A stretch of DNA of 64,000 nt from Candidatus Woesearchaeota archaeon (GCA_026002815.1 BPGB01000002.1:124001-188000), one strand, 5' to 3'; positions 48,620 through 56,477 are shown, counted from the stretch's first letter. The notes: generated from the sequence alone by a model not told the origin. Translations and numbers: made by a program.

Positions 48620-48706
48620 ATGTATCCATTACTCATAACTTTAATTATTTTTGTAAGTATCGTTTTTGTCGAATGTTGGATTGTATGTAAATTCGATAAA
48701 TTTTAA
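48620..48706 (+). CDS. 28-residue membrane peptide
   Basis: ATG follows ACGGAGAAAATTC. MYPLLITLIIFVSIVFVECW is one transmembrane helix with a short Lys-containing tail. It is the kind of single-span micro-protein common in phages. Confidence 0.4.
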   Translation: MYPLLITLIIFVSIVFVECWIVCKFDKF

Positions 48707-48752
48707 AATGAAATTTTTAAGTAAAAAAAACAGAAAAACCAGGAGTTTTAAA

Positions 48753-49139
48753 ATGAATAATATTGAAAATTGCGATATTAAAGAGTGTCGGAGTAAGGAA
48801 ATGATATCAAATAATCTTTATAAAAAAATCGTATATCCTAGTGGAAAAGTAAAATACGAACCAGTGGTATATATTCCTATCGATTCCCTTAGTGAAGGTG
48901 TTTGGTTAGTTGAAAGAGAAAATGGTAAACATAGTAATTTAAATTTATCATATTTATTTGATTTGCCTATCAAACCTGATCATATAGCTTTTGCTAGAAG
49001 AATAGATGATATAGCACAAGCTGTTTATGAATCTTGGAATGAATATCAAGAGAAAGGTTCTCAATCTCCAATGGAAGTAGCAAAAAAGATTGTTCAATAT
49101 TTAGCAAAAATAGATTATGAAAATGAAAGCCATGATTGA
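48753..49139 (+). CDS. unknown protein
   Basis: 128 residues. The start is ATG 48753, eight bases after AGGAG; the frame upstream has no ribosome site. KYEPVVYIPIDSLSEGVWLV suggests a beta domain, and the end is helical (DIAQAVYESWNEYQEKG). No family recognised. Confidence 0.5.
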   Translation: MNNIENCDIKECRSKEMISNNLYKKIVYPSGKVKYEPVVYIPIDSLSEGVWLVERENGKHSNLNLSYLFDLPIKPDHIAFARRIDDIAQAVYESWNEYQEKGSQSPMEVAKKIVQYLAKIDYENESHD

Positions 49140-49154
49140 TTAGGAGAATACAAT

Positions 49155-49235
49155 ATGTGGATTCTTTTTGCTTTGTTTGCATTTTCTTTAATCATTATTA
49201 TGTTTATGTCTCTTTTTTTGGAGATGAATCATTAA
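49155..49235 (+). CDS. 26-residue membrane peptide
   Basis: ATG nine bases after AGGAG; MWILFALFAFSLIIIMFMSL forms one membrane helix followed by a short polar end. Its stop lies 9 bp before the next start, suggesting coupling. Confidence 0.4.
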   Translation: MWILFALFAFSLIIIMFMSLFLEMNH

Positions 49236-49243
49236 AAATTAAA

Positions 49244-49477
49244 ATGACTATTATTATTGCGTCTATATTATTTTTTGTTTTATCTTTTATTTTTAAAAAT
49301 AGAGTTGAAAATTATAATGGAAAGAAATATTTAAAGCCTAGTATTACATTAAAAAATAATGTAAGCATATTGGAAGAATGTATGGAAATTCCATACGATA
49401 TTGATCCTTGTGAACCTGTTGGTGCTATAAATTTAAAGACAGGTGAAAAAATTATTTTAACTGAAAATAAAGAATAA
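49244..49477 (+). CDS. membrane-anchored small protein
   Basis: 77 residues. The N-terminal helix MTIIIASILFFVLSFIFK is followed by a polar domain with ECMEIPYDIDPCEPVGAINL. The start ATG 49244 is chosen because the membrane helix begins there and an upstream extension has no ribosome site. Function unknown. Confidence 0.45.
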   Translation: MTIIIASILFFVLSFIFKNRVENYNGKKYLKPSITLKNNVSILEECMEIPYDIDPCEPVGAINLKTGEKIILTENKE

Positions 49478-49489
49478 AGAATATATCAT

Positions 49490-49567
49490 CCTCCTGTAGC
49501 TCAATTTGGTCAGAGGCGCACGACTTATAATCGTGTGATCCAGGTTCAAATCCTGGCGGGAGGACCA
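49490..49567 (+). tRNA. tRNA-Ile (UAU)
   Basis: Acceptor CCTCCTG/CGGGAGG, anticodon loop CTTATAA (TAT, reading AUA), T arm CCAGG-TTCAAAT-CCTGG, CCA encoded. AUA is frequent in the AT-rich genes here. Confidence 0.93.
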
Positions 49568-49608
49568 ACAAGGTCAAAATGTCTTATTTATAAATAAGGA
49601 AAACTAAA

Positions 49609-49857
49609 ATGAGTTCTGAGATTACTAAAGACAATATAGATATTTGGATAGAAAGCTATAAAAATGGTCCATATGTTATATGTCCTAAATGTGGTGATTG
49701 GGAATATGTTGAATTCGATAAAATTCGCAAAAATATTCGTGATGTATGGTGTAACAAATGTGGGTGTCAATGGCAAGAAGTTTTTGATGTTTGTCAAATA
49801 ATTATTAATGTGGAAGGTGAAATACGCAAATATAATATTAAGTCTGATTCTCAATAA
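49609..49857 (+). CDS. zinc-ribbon protein
   Basis: 82 residues. CPKCGDWEYVEFDKIRKNIR followed by VWCNKCGCQWQEVF gives a Cys4 zinc ribbon with beta strands on both sides, similar to transcription-factor-type ribbons. Function unknown. Confidence 0.5.
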   Translation: MSSEITKDNIDIWIESYKNGPYVICPKCGDWEYVEFDKIRKNIRDVWCNKCGCQWQEVFDVCQIIINVEGEIRKYNIKSDSQ

Positions 49858-49865
49858 ATAAATGC

Positions 49866-49942
49866 CTCTCGGTAGCTCAGTCGGATAGAGCAGCGGCCTT
49901 CTAAGCCGCTGGTCGGGGGTTCGAGTCCCTCCCGAGAGGCCA
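49866..49942 (+). tRNA. tRNA-Arg (UCU)
   Basis: Acceptor CTCTCGG/CCGAGAG, anticodon loop CTTCTAA (TCT), T loop TTCGAGT, CCA encoded. Its 3' end is duplicated in the tRNA remnant at 50864. Confidence 0.95.
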
Positions 49943-49961
49943 TTTTAAAAGAGGGTTAAAA

Positions 49962-50285
49962 ATGATTGACCATGCCTTTTCTGAAAAAATCAGGTATTGG
50001 ATTGATGTGCTTTATGCTATTGAAGCCTTAGATAATATGTTTAAGGCTACGGTGCATAGACTTGAGTATATTGAAGATATAAAACCGGCTATTTATGATA
50101 TGAAGGCAGCTATTAGTATGGAATTAGCAGAATCGCTTAAACAAGCGTTTTGGATGGATAAGGAGCAATTTGAGTATAATCACGAGCCTAAATTTAGAGA
50201 GCAAAAGGAGAAGTTTCAAGAATTTTTTAAGACCTGGGGGCCCGTAAATATGCCAGTATTCAGTAAGGAGGTCAGCAATGATTGA
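49962..50285 (+). CDS. unknown protein, duplicated cassette gene 1 (copy 1)
   Basis: 107 helical residues with KIRYWIDVLYAIEALDNM and a closing EFFKTWG. It matches the 52888 product (KIRFWIDVKYTLDAIKS, EFIKIWG). It overlaps the next gene by 8 bp, exactly as in the second cassette copy. Slightly higher GC than copy 2. Function unknown. Confidence 0.5.
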   Translation: MIDHAFSEKIRYWIDVLYAIEALDNMFKATVHRLEYIEDIKPAIYDMKAAISMELAESLKQAFWMDKEQFEYNHEPKFREQKEKFQEFFKTWGPVNMPVFSKEVSND

Positions 50286-50676
50286 AAAGGCGGTACAGGT
50301 TGCCTTGGAAACTGATGAGGTGTGGAGTACATTTCCTTTAAGTTCTTTTATTTACTTTGGCAAGGATATTCTTAACCAAGAAGCTAAGAGTAAATACAAT
50401 AATGCGCTGGAAAAGTTGTATGAGATTGTTGGAAAATACAAGACCAAGGCTGAGCATAATCTTTATATGTGGTGTATCATTACTGATGATTCTGATCTCC
50501 GAAATCGAGTAGAAGAAAAGCTGAGTCAGCATTTTGTAGATAACTCTACTCCTATCATGAAGTATGTTACTAACTGGTTGAATAATCCTGGAGCCTTCTT
50601 TTGTAGTGATAGAGATATGCTGCGGAAAGAGGTTCTCGAAGCTCTGGGTATTAAGGAGGGCCACGATGGAGAATAA
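50278..50676 (+). CDS. unknown protein, duplicated cassette gene 2 (copy 1)
   Basis: 132 helical residues (KYNNALEKLYEIVGKYKTKA, LYMWCIITDDSD, RKEVLEALGIK). The 53243 product is its paralogue (LLLWVGLEEKSE, RREVLELLKK). Overlapping start and stop indicate coupled translation and probably a two-protein complex with gene 1. Confidence 0.5.
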   Translation: MIEKAVQVALETDEVWSTFPLSSFIYFGKDILNQEAKSKYNNALEKLYEIVGKYKTKAEHNLYMWCIITDDSDLRNRVEEKLSQHFVDNSTPIMKYVTNWLNNPGAFFCSDRDMLRKEVLEALGIKEGHDGE

Positions 50677-50856
50677 TAAGTTTGTACTAGAGATCGTAAT
50701 TCTTGACCCACCCTAGAGAAAGATGGTTTTACGTACTGTAAGGTAAATGTTGAATACCCTAGCCCCGAAGATCAATACGTGTTTGAGGAATATGCACTAA
50801 AAACTTTGAGAACTCATACTCCTAATCTTCTAACTAAAATTAGGAAAGACCCTTAA
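50666..50856 (+). pseudogene. short frameshifted gene
   Basis: ATG 50666 after AAGGAGG gives MENNKFVLEIVILDPP and then a stop. One C added to the CCC run restores a frame that reads LEKDGFTYCKVNVEYPSPED and ends LTKIRKDP at 50856. The intact protein would have about 63 residues. It precedes a damaged tRNA. Confidence 0.45.
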
Positions 50857-50863
50857 TAACATA

Positions 50864-50940
50864 CTTCGTGATAGTTCAACAGGCAGAGCAGGTGGCTGTT
50901 AACCGCCGGGTTGGGAGTTCGAGTCCCTCCCGAGAGGCCA
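50864..50940 (+). pseudogene. chimeric tRNA-Asn/tRNA-Arg remnant
   Basis: Anticodon arm and D arm match tRNA-Asn (GUU) at 56478, but the last 30 bases, including the 3' acceptor strand, are those of tRNA-Arg at 49866. The acceptor stem CTTCGTG against CCGAGAG has three mismatches, so it is unlikely to be charged normally. Confidence 0.7.
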
Positions 50941-50962
50941 TTTTTTATTTAGGAGATAAGTT

Positions 50963-51286
50963 ATGAATGATCGAAAAGAATTTGTTTCGAATGCTATGAA
51001 AGAATTAAGTGAATTTTTTCAAAATGAAGAAAATTATATTTTCTTTGGTGAATGGACTTATATTTTAGATTTTTTCGAGCTTATGATTCAAAAACTTAAA
51101 GAATATTATGATAAATTTTCTTTTACAGAACATGAACAGAGTTTAGTAGATAAATTAGAAAGGATGTTGATAGATATTGATCGTATTCGGAAAGAAGATT
51201 ATCCGGCTAACGAAGATAATCTTTATAAAGCTATTAATGAGTTTTTTTCTAATTTTGCTGAAGTATTCCCATTGTTATGGGATTAG
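50963..51286 (+). CDS. unknown protein, three-copy family (copy 1)
   Basis: 107 helical residues (FVSNAMKELSEFFQNEENYI, FFSNFAEVFPLLWD). Paralogues lie at 55798 and 60360; all share an FFxxWxY/DxxxFFxLMI stretch and a final F-x-EVF-x-x-L-W/N-D. AGGAG precedes the ATG. Function unknown. Confidence 0.5.
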   Translation: MNDRKEFVSNAMKELSEFFQNEENYIFFGEWTYILDFFELMIQKLKEYYDKFSFTEHEQSLVDKLERMLIDIDRIRKEDYPANEDNLYKAINEFFSNFAEVFPLLWD

Positions 51287-51314
51287 TCTAAGATTCTTTT
51301 CTTAAGAGATTGTT

Positions 51315-51662
51315 ATGATATTTAAAAATGATCATCTGATGTGCATTCACGATAGAAATCTTCCTTGTAAATATTACCCACCCCATACAGATTTAATTCT
51401 CAAGCTTTCCCAATTATGTAAAAAACATAAATGTAAAAATTTTATGGATTTATTAATTTATGGTGCTTTTATTAGTGAAAAAAGTTATTCTTCATATTTA
51501 GTTTTACCCCAAGAAATAAAAGATATTATTGAAGAAATATATAATGATTTTTGTCAAAATGATATGGAATATGATTTTCTTTTATTTTTATATTATTACT
51601 TAGTAAAAGCATTTGATATGGGCGACCTTTTTCAAAAATGCAAAGAGGTGGAAAATGTGTGA
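51315..51662 (+). CDS. unknown protein
   Basis: 115 residues with paired Cys/His (MCIHDRNLPCKYYPPH, LCKKHKCKNFMD) that may bind zinc; the rest is helical. It overlaps the next gene by 8 bp (ATGTGTGA). Confidence 0.45.
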   Translation: MIFKNDHLMCIHDRNLPCKYYPPHTDLILKLSQLCKKHKCKNFMDLLIYGAFISEKSYSSYLVLPQEIKDIIEEIYNDFCQNDMEYDFLLFLYYYLVKAFDMGDLFQKCKEVENV

Positions 51663-51954
51663 TTTAAATGATCTTTATAGAAAACATAAAAAGTTAGAAG
51701 AAGAATTAGAAAATATTAAAAAGGAAATACGTAAAAAAGAAGAACGGAAAATTCAGCGTGTAATGGATTTTTTAAAGAAAAATGTAGAAATGTTCGAACA
51801 TGATCGCACTTCGTGTAATGATATCGATCCTTGTAATTATAATCGTGGTTGTCCTAGATGTTTAGCTATAGCAATTAAGGATGAAAAATTACTTACTGAA
51901 GATTTCTTGTTTTTAAATTTGACAATTGAATATTTATTAAGAGAAGAATATTAA
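51655..51954 (+). CDS. coiled-coil protein with Cys motif
   Basis: 99 residues. The N-terminal 45 are coiled coil (YRKHKKLEEELENIKKEIRK). The sequence SCNDIDPCNYNRGCPRCLAI holds four Cys that could bind zinc. The start is ATG 51655 after AGAGGTGG, coupled to the upstream stop. Confidence 0.45.
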   Translation: MCDLNDLYRKHKKLEEELENIKKEIRKKEERKIQRVMDFLKKNVEMFEHDRTSCNDIDPCNYNRGCPRCLAIAIKDEKLLTEDFLFLNLTIEYLLREEY

Positions 51955-51969
51955 ATGGGGGATGAAATA

Positions 51970-52407
51970 ATGGATCTACAAAAACCAGTGATTGAAATTA
52001 AAATTCAAAAATTAACTGGTGGATATAAAGTAATTGGAAATTTTACATATAGTGTAGAATTTAATATCCCTATTTATGATACTAAATTTAATTCACTTGA
52101 AAGTTTATCAATAGATCATTTAAAAATGATAGATAATCGAGTTATTGAACTATTAAAACGAATTTTATTTGAGAATTTAATTCAATCTAAAATTCGTCAT
52201 ATTGTAGAAAATTTAACATTTTTTGTTAAAATTAGAAATAATTGTTATAAATGTAAAAATTCTTTATTGACACATGATCATAAAATAATAATTTCAGAAA
52301 GTGAATTAATAAAAGAATTGGAAATGCTCTTAAACATCTATTTGAGGGAATATATTGATTCTGTTGTAATAAAACGAATTGAGATGAGGGAATTCAATGA
52401 CTTATAA
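51970..52407 (+). CDS. unknown protein
   Basis: 145 residues. Beta-rich start (VIEIKIQKLTGGYKVIGNFT) and a NNCYKCKNSLLTHDHK stretch with Cys/His that may bind metal. The start is ATG 51970, seven bases after GGGGGAT; an ATG at 51955 is possible. Confidence 0.45.
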   Translation: MDLQKPVIEIKIQKLTGGYKVIGNFTYSVEFNIPIYDTKFNSLESLSIDHLKMIDNRVIELLKRILFENLIQSKIRHIVENLTFFVKIRNNCYKCKNSLLTHDHKIIISESELIKELEMLLNIYLREYIDSVVIKRIEMREFNDL

Positions 52408-52517
52408 AAACAGTAGTTTTATATCATGACGATATGGACTGAAATTATCTATATTTCTGGTTCATGAACGATTGTGAAGTTTGTGATATTGTGTTTAAAA
52501 ATGGAGGCGATAAATGA
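52397..52517 (+). pseudogene. tiny disrupted gene
   Basis: ATG 52397 overlaps the previous stop. Removing one A from AAAAA gives MTYKTVVLYHDDMD, then an in-frame TGA where Trp would fit, then NYLYFWFMNDCEVCDIVFKN to 52517. Two lesions suggest decay, or uncorrected sequence. Confidence 0.35.
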
Positions 52518-52876
52518 ATTTTCTAAAATATTCTAAATTATTTGAGATCTTTAACAATCAACAAGATTGGGAAAAAATCAAGGAAATTATTATACAAATA
52601 ATCAAAGAAACACATCCACAATTAAAAAATTTCGAAACTATTGAAATTTTTGAATCTATATCTGTTTGGAAAAAATTATATAATGATTTAATTGATTTTT
52701 GTGTTTGGAAATTATTTAATAGCGACGGATATGATGAAATATCAAGATTAATATTAAAACATTTAGAAAAATGTAGCAATTATCAGAATGCAGGTATCGT
52801 TATTGTTGCTTTATATGATGCTTACAATGAATATTTAGAGAGACATCCACGATATATGGAACATCCTTTAGCATAG
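52514..52876 (+). CDS. unknown helical protein
   Basis: 120 residues, helical (KIKEIIIQIIKETHPQLKNF, IVIVALYDAYNEYLERHP). GGAGG precedes the ATG. No family recognised. Confidence 0.45.
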   Translation: MNFLKYSKLFEIFNNQQDWEKIKEIIIQIIKETHPQLKNFETIEIFESISVWKKLYNDLIDFCVWKLFNSDGYDEISRLILKHLEKCSNYQNAGIVIVALYDAYNEYLERHPRYMEHPLA

Positions 52877-52887
52877 GAGTTTTAAAA

Positions 52888-53256
52888 ATGAAAGGCCCTC
52901 CTCAAGATGTTATTGAAAATAAAATGGGGAAAATCCGTTTTTGGATAGATGTTAAATATACATTAGATGCAATTAAATCTTTTATAAGAACTGTGGCGGG
53001 TAATAATATAATTAAAGAATTAGAATCTATTGAAAAAATGGAAATAGCAGTTTTAAACGAGATTTATAATGAAATTTCTTTTATTTTGAGTCAGTTTGAT
53101 ATTTATTCTGATAAATATAAAGAATGGTCCAAATTTCGTTTCGATAAAACAATTAAATATAATGATCATAGAAATAATCTTTTAGAATTTATCAAAATAT
53201 GGGGAAATAATTTTATTAGTTGGAAGGAAGAAGGAGATAATAATGTCTCTCGTTGA
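52888..53256 (+). CDS. unknown protein, duplicated cassette gene 1 (copy 2)
   Basis: 122 residues, paralogue of 49962 (KMGKIRFWIDVKYTLDAIKS, LLEFIKIWGNNF). More AT-rich and longer at the N-terminus. It overlaps 53243 by 14 bp, preserving the cassette structure. Confidence 0.5.
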   Translation: MKGPPQDVIENKMGKIRFWIDVKYTLDAIKSFIRTVAGNNIIKELESIEKMEIAVLNEIYNEISFILSQFDIYSDKYKEWSKFRFDKTIKYNDHRNNLLEFIKIWGNNFISWKEEGDNNVSR

Positions 53257-53650
53257 TAAAGCAATTGAAAATGCTTTAAGACAAGAAAAAGATTTGACAC
53301 TTTTATTAAAAACATTAGAAGCTTTATCTGATATCGGTAATTTAATGAATTTAAAAAGTAAAAATTTATTTTTTGAAGGACTTCATGAATTATTTTTAAA
53401 TTGTCAAAAATGGAAAGATCGGGTTAATAGTAATTTATTATTATGGGTTGGATTAGAAGAAAAAAGTGAAAAAATCTTAGAAAGATCTAGAGAAAAACTT
53501 GAACAACAATTTGGAAAAACTGTAAATGGTACAAAATATCAAGTTATGCATTTTTTAGATCATTGGGGTCAATCTTTTTCAGGATGGACAGTTTCAGATG
53601 AAGAGCAATTTAGACGAGAAGTATTAGAACTTTTAAAAAAATATTTATAG
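53243..53650 (+). CDS. unknown protein, duplicated cassette gene 2 (copy 2)
   Basis: 135 residues, paralogue of 50278 (VNSNLLLWVGLEEKSEKILE, FLDHWGQSFSGW, FRREVLELLKK). AGGAGATAAT precedes the ATG inside gene 1. Function unknown. Confidence 0.5.
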   Translation: MSLVDKAIENALRQEKDLTLLLKTLEALSDIGNLMNLKSKNLFFEGLHELFLNCQKWKDRVNSNLLLWVGLEEKSEKILERSREKLEQQFGKTVNGTKYQVMHFLDHWGQSFSGWTVSDEEQFRREVLELLKKYL

Positions 53651-53658
53651 GAGAAAAG

Positions 53659-54003
53659 ATGCCTATTTATTTATATGATAAAGAAAAAGATCAAAGATTA
53701 GGTATCTTTAATAATACTTTTTATGGTGAAAACGGAACATATATAATTTCTGATGATTTAATGCCGCATATTTTAAATCAATTATATTTAGTCTCACAGA
53801 AAAAAATATATTCTGTTAAATATAATATAAAAAAAGATAATGACTATAATATTGAAATAGATTTTCTTTTTCAATCTAAAGACGATGTGGTATTAGCTTC
53901 ATTTTATAATGATAAAACAAACGATTTTGATCTTTATTTATTTAAATGTTCTGATATTCAAGAAGCTTATAAAACTTGGTTTGAAGTTTATTGTTTGAGG
54001 TGA
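53659..54003 (+). CDS. unknown protein
   Basis: 114 residues, beta-rich (MPIYLYDKEKDQRLGIFNNT, VVLASFYNDKTNDFDLYLFK), with a helix at the end (EAYKTWFEVYCL). AGGAG precedes the ATG. No family recognised. Confidence 0.45.
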   Translation: MPIYLYDKEKDQRLGIFNNTFYGENGTYIISDDLMPHILNQLYLVSQKKIYSVKYNIKKDNDYNIEIDFLFQSKDDVVLASFYNDKTNDFDLYLFKCSDIQEAYKTWFEVYCLR

Positions 54004-54006
54004 CTT

Positions 54007-54369
54007 ATGGATTATAAACATGTTTACAATGAAGATGGAACACTCGAATTTATTCGAAATTCTTCGATATCGAATTGGTTAACGGATGCTTTAAGATTTT
54101 ATAAATGTAAAGAATCGGCTCTTTTTCAAATTATTAAATATGCCAATAATATTCAATATTATTGGAGCACGTCAAAATCATTAGATCCTGACGCAGAAGT
54201 GAATTTTCTTAATGTAAAAGCAGATGATAATATTCCTTATGAAATAAGAATGATTGTTATCGACATTTTTAAAGATTATATTGAACAGAAATTTTTACCC
54301 AGTGAATTTATTTTAGTTATGTACCATTACATTATTATATCTTTATGGAATATTGAATCTTCAGATTAA
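54007..54369 (+). CDS. unknown protein, tandem paralogue 1
   Basis: 120 residues. KHVYNEDGTLEFIRN, IQYYWSTS, IDIFKDYIEQKFLPSEFILV, MYHYII are mirrored in the next gene. GAGGTG precedes the ATG. Function unknown. Confidence 0.45.
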   Translation: MDYKHVYNEDGTLEFIRNSSISNWLTDALRFYKCKESALFQIIKYANNIQYYWSTSKSLDPDAEVNFLNVKADDNIPYEIRMIVIDIFKDYIEQKFLPSEFILVMYHYIIISLWNIESSD

Positions 54370-54381
54370 AAAGGTGAAAAA

Positions 54382-54717
54382 ATGGAATGGAAACATTTAT
54401 TTTCAGAAAAAGGTTATCTTATGTATATTCCGAGAGTAGATTATACAGAAATGCTTTCGGAAATTTTAAAAACGAACGAAGATATTAATAGTCTTATTGT
54501 AAAAATTTTAAATTATTCAGACATGTTACGGCATTATTATTGGTCATCAATTCTAACAGATCAGAATATTGATTTTAATTTGATTAATAATAATGAAGAA
54601 CTTTCTAAAGAATTAAAAGATTTAATTATTAAAATTTTTAAAGATTATATTGATTTAAATTTTAATCCTAATGAATTTTTATTAGTTATGTATAAATGCA
54701 TTAAACTTGCCCTATAA
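54382..54717 (+). CDS. unknown protein, tandem paralogue 2
   Basis: 111 residues. KHLFSEKGYLMYIPR, LRHYYWSS, IKIFKDYIDLNFNPNEFLLV, MYKCIK match the preceding gene, so the two are a tandem duplication that has diverged widely. Confidence 0.45.
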   Translation: MEWKHLFSEKGYLMYIPRVDYTEMLSEILKTNEDINSLIVKILNYSDMLRHYYWSSILTDQNIDFNLINNNEELSKELKDLIIKIFKDYIDLNFNPNEFLLVMYKCIKLAL

Positions 54718-54738
54718 AATTTTTTAAGGAAAGAAAAA

Positions 54739-55104
54739 ATGTTATCTATGACACAACTGTTTTTACTTGAAAGAAAGTTATTTAAATTATTTATAGAACT
54801 TTTAAAAATTGGCTTACCTCAGGAAATTAAAATTAAAGATAATATTATTGAAAGTGAGAGTGTTTTATGGTTACTTAAAACTGGTGTAAATGTAGAAAAT
54901 AATCAACTAAAATTAGTTAAAGGATATCCAATTGTAATTCATTGGGATTTAAAAATTGACAAACAATGGCATGGTGAAGTATTAAAGGATCTTCCAATTT
55001 ATTATTGGATAAGGGAAGATAAAGACATTGAAGAGCAATTTGATTATTTAACCGAACAGACAGGATGGTTAATTCATTCATATGATGAAGTAGAATTGGA
55101 TTGA
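54739..55104 (+). CDS. unknown protein
   Basis: 121 residues. A helical start (LLERKLFKLFIELLKIGLPQ) and a strand-rich end with IVIHWDLKIDKQWHGEV. AAGGAAAG precedes the ATG. No family recognised. Confidence 0.45.
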   Translation: MLSMTQLFLLERKLFKLFIELLKIGLPQEIKIKDNIIESESVLWLLKTGVNVENNQLKLVKGYPIVIHWDLKIDKQWHGEVLKDLPIYYWIREDKDIEEQFDYLTEQTGWLIHSYDEVELD

Positions 55105-55113
55105 TTATGAATG

Positions 55114-55142
55114 TTGACAATGATATTATAAAATGTTATTAT
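55114..55142 (+). promoter_or_regulatory. sigma70 promoter
   Basis: TTGACA (55114-55119) and TATTAT (55137-55142) are 17 bp apart, upstream of the lipoprotein gene. Confidence 0.75.
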
Positions 55143-55183
55143 ATAATTAAAATATAAAGATTAATATGGGTATTTAATAAATA

Positions 55184-55531
55184 ATGAAATTGATTACATT
55201 TGTCACTATAATTTCTTTTATATTGTTACAAGCGTGTTCAGCCCATTTGACTATTATGGGTATAGGCACTGTATTTCAAGCGATTGACTATAAACAAACA
55301 TCTTATATTTCAAAACATCCAGATAAATTTTATGAAACAAACCCAATTTTAGGTCGGCATCCAGATCAACAAGATGTTAATTTGTGGTTTGCAACATCTA
55401 TTCTTTCATTATGGACAATTTATTTATTATTACCTAAAAAATGGAAACCGTACTGGGCTTCAGGATATGCTGGAATAACATTTACTAATGTATGGAGAAA
55501 TTATCAATTAGATCATATGCCAATTCCATAA
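55184..55531 (+). CDS. putative lipoprotein/membrane protein
   Basis: 115 residues. The signal FVTIISFILLQAC ends in a lipobox-like LLQAC. A further hydrophobic segment (LWFATSILSLWTIYLLLP) follows DYKQTSYISKHPDKFYETNP, a pattern seen in small phage membrane proteins. It has its own promoter and terminator, as expected for a moron-type gene acting on the host envelope, perhaps superinfection exclusion (inference). Confidence 0.55.
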   Translation: MKLITFVTIISFILLQACSAHLTIMGIGTVFQAIDYKQTSYISKHPDKFYETNPILGRHPDQQDVNLWFATSILSLWTIYLLLPKKWKPYWASGYAGITFTNVWRNYQLDHMPIP

Positions 55532-55572
55532 AAAGAGAGATATAACAATATATTGTTATATCTCTCTTTTTT
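55532..55572 (+). terminator. intrinsic terminator
   Basis: A 19-bp stem (AAAGAGAGATATAACAATA and its complement) followed by a T run; it also reads towards the - strand fragment. Confidence 0.9.
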
Positions 55573-55573
55573 A

Positions 55574-55743
55574 TTATAAAATTTTTAATATATTTTTAAC
55601 TAAAAATATAAACGTAAGAAAAATCGCATCTTTATATTTTTCATCTTTAGGGAGATTATAAAAAGGAACTAAATCGGAGTGTGTTTTTTTTCAGGATCTC
55701 TTTTTTCTCCATATGTCCATCCCATTTTAAAATAAGCTTCCAT
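55574..55743 (-). pseudogene. RyR-domain protein remnant (frameshifted)
   Basis: On the - strand WMEAYFKMGWTYGEKRDPEK followed, after one extra A in an eight-A run, by THSDLVPFYNLPKDEKYKDA matches the W-GW-YG-D-KxxHP-LVPY-L pattern of RyR domains found in phages and bacteria. It has no start region or ribosome site and is the only - strand coding trace in this part of the window. Confidence 0.5.
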
Positions 55744-55797
55744 CCATAAATTATTAAATTAAATTTAAATTATTAAATTTTTAAAGAGAGGATTTAA

Positions 55798-56118
55798 ATG
55801 AAAAGAGAAGAATTTATCTGTAATGCTATGAAGGAGATGGCGGACTTCTTTTTAAAAAAAGAAAATTATCTTTTCTTTAATGATTGGAGATATACTATAG
55901 ACTTTTTTAAAATTATGATTTTAAAATTATATGAATATTATGATTCATATGCTTTAGTTATAAAAGATGATAGAGTTTTAAATACTTTAAAAGAAATGTT
56001 AGAAGATATTGATAAAATTTATTGTGCCGGTCATGGTTTATCAGATGAAATTTTAAAAAAATCTATTCGAGAGTTTTTTCGAAAGTTTTCCGAAGTGTTC
56101 CCAAATTTATGGGATTGA
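55798..56118 (+). CDS. unknown protein, three-copy family (copy 2)
   Basis: 106 residues. FICNAMKEMADFFLKKENYL, RYTIDFFKIMILKLYEYYD and FRKFSEVFPNLWD align along their length with the 50963 product. GAGAGG precedes the ATG. Confidence 0.5.
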   Translation: MKREEFICNAMKEMADFFLKKENYLFFNDWRYTIDFFKIMILKLYEYYDSYALVIKDDRVLNTLKEMLEDIDKIYCAGHGLSDEILKKSIREFFRKFSEVFPNLWD

Positions 56119-56128
56119 GAGGTGAATT

Positions 56129-56425
56129 ATGAGCATGAATTTATATTGTAACAAACTTAATTTAGTTCAAACACCTACAAAAATTACCTATTTGATTATG
56201 ACATTTGATGATGGTAAAATTTATTTTAAGGTTCGTGGTCAAAAGGCAAAAGGTGCTTTAGAAAGATATTGTCGTTGGTTAGAAACGCTTGTGCCAGAAG
56301 AAATTGCGGATAATGATTTAGTTCGTTATGAAAAAATGAAAGTATTAGTGGATATTAGAATTAAAGAGGTTGAAAAATTATTAAAAACAGAAAACCTTGA
56401 AGATATTGAAGTTTATATTTCGTAA
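56129..56425 (+). CDS. unknown protein
   Basis: 98 residues with a beta start (KITYLIMTFDDGKIYFKVRG) and a helical end (DIRIKEVEKLLKTENLEDI). GAGGTG precedes the ATG. No family recognised. Confidence 0.45.
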   Translation: MSMNLYCNKLNLVQTPTKITYLIMTFDDGKIYFKVRGQKAKGALERYCRWLETLVPEEIADNDLVRYEKMKVLVDIRIKEVEKLLKTENLEDIEVYIS

Positions 56426-56429
56426 TATA

Positions 56430-56458
56430 TTGACAGAATAATAATTATTGAATATAAT
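56430..56458 (+). promoter_or_regulatory. consensus sigma70 promoter for tRNA-Asn
   Basis: Perfect TTGACA (56430-56435), 17-bp spacer, perfect TATAAT (56453-56458), 20 bp before the tRNA. It implies early, host-polymerase expression of this tRNA. Confidence 0.85.
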
Positions 56459-56477
56459 ATAATCATATATTATATAC

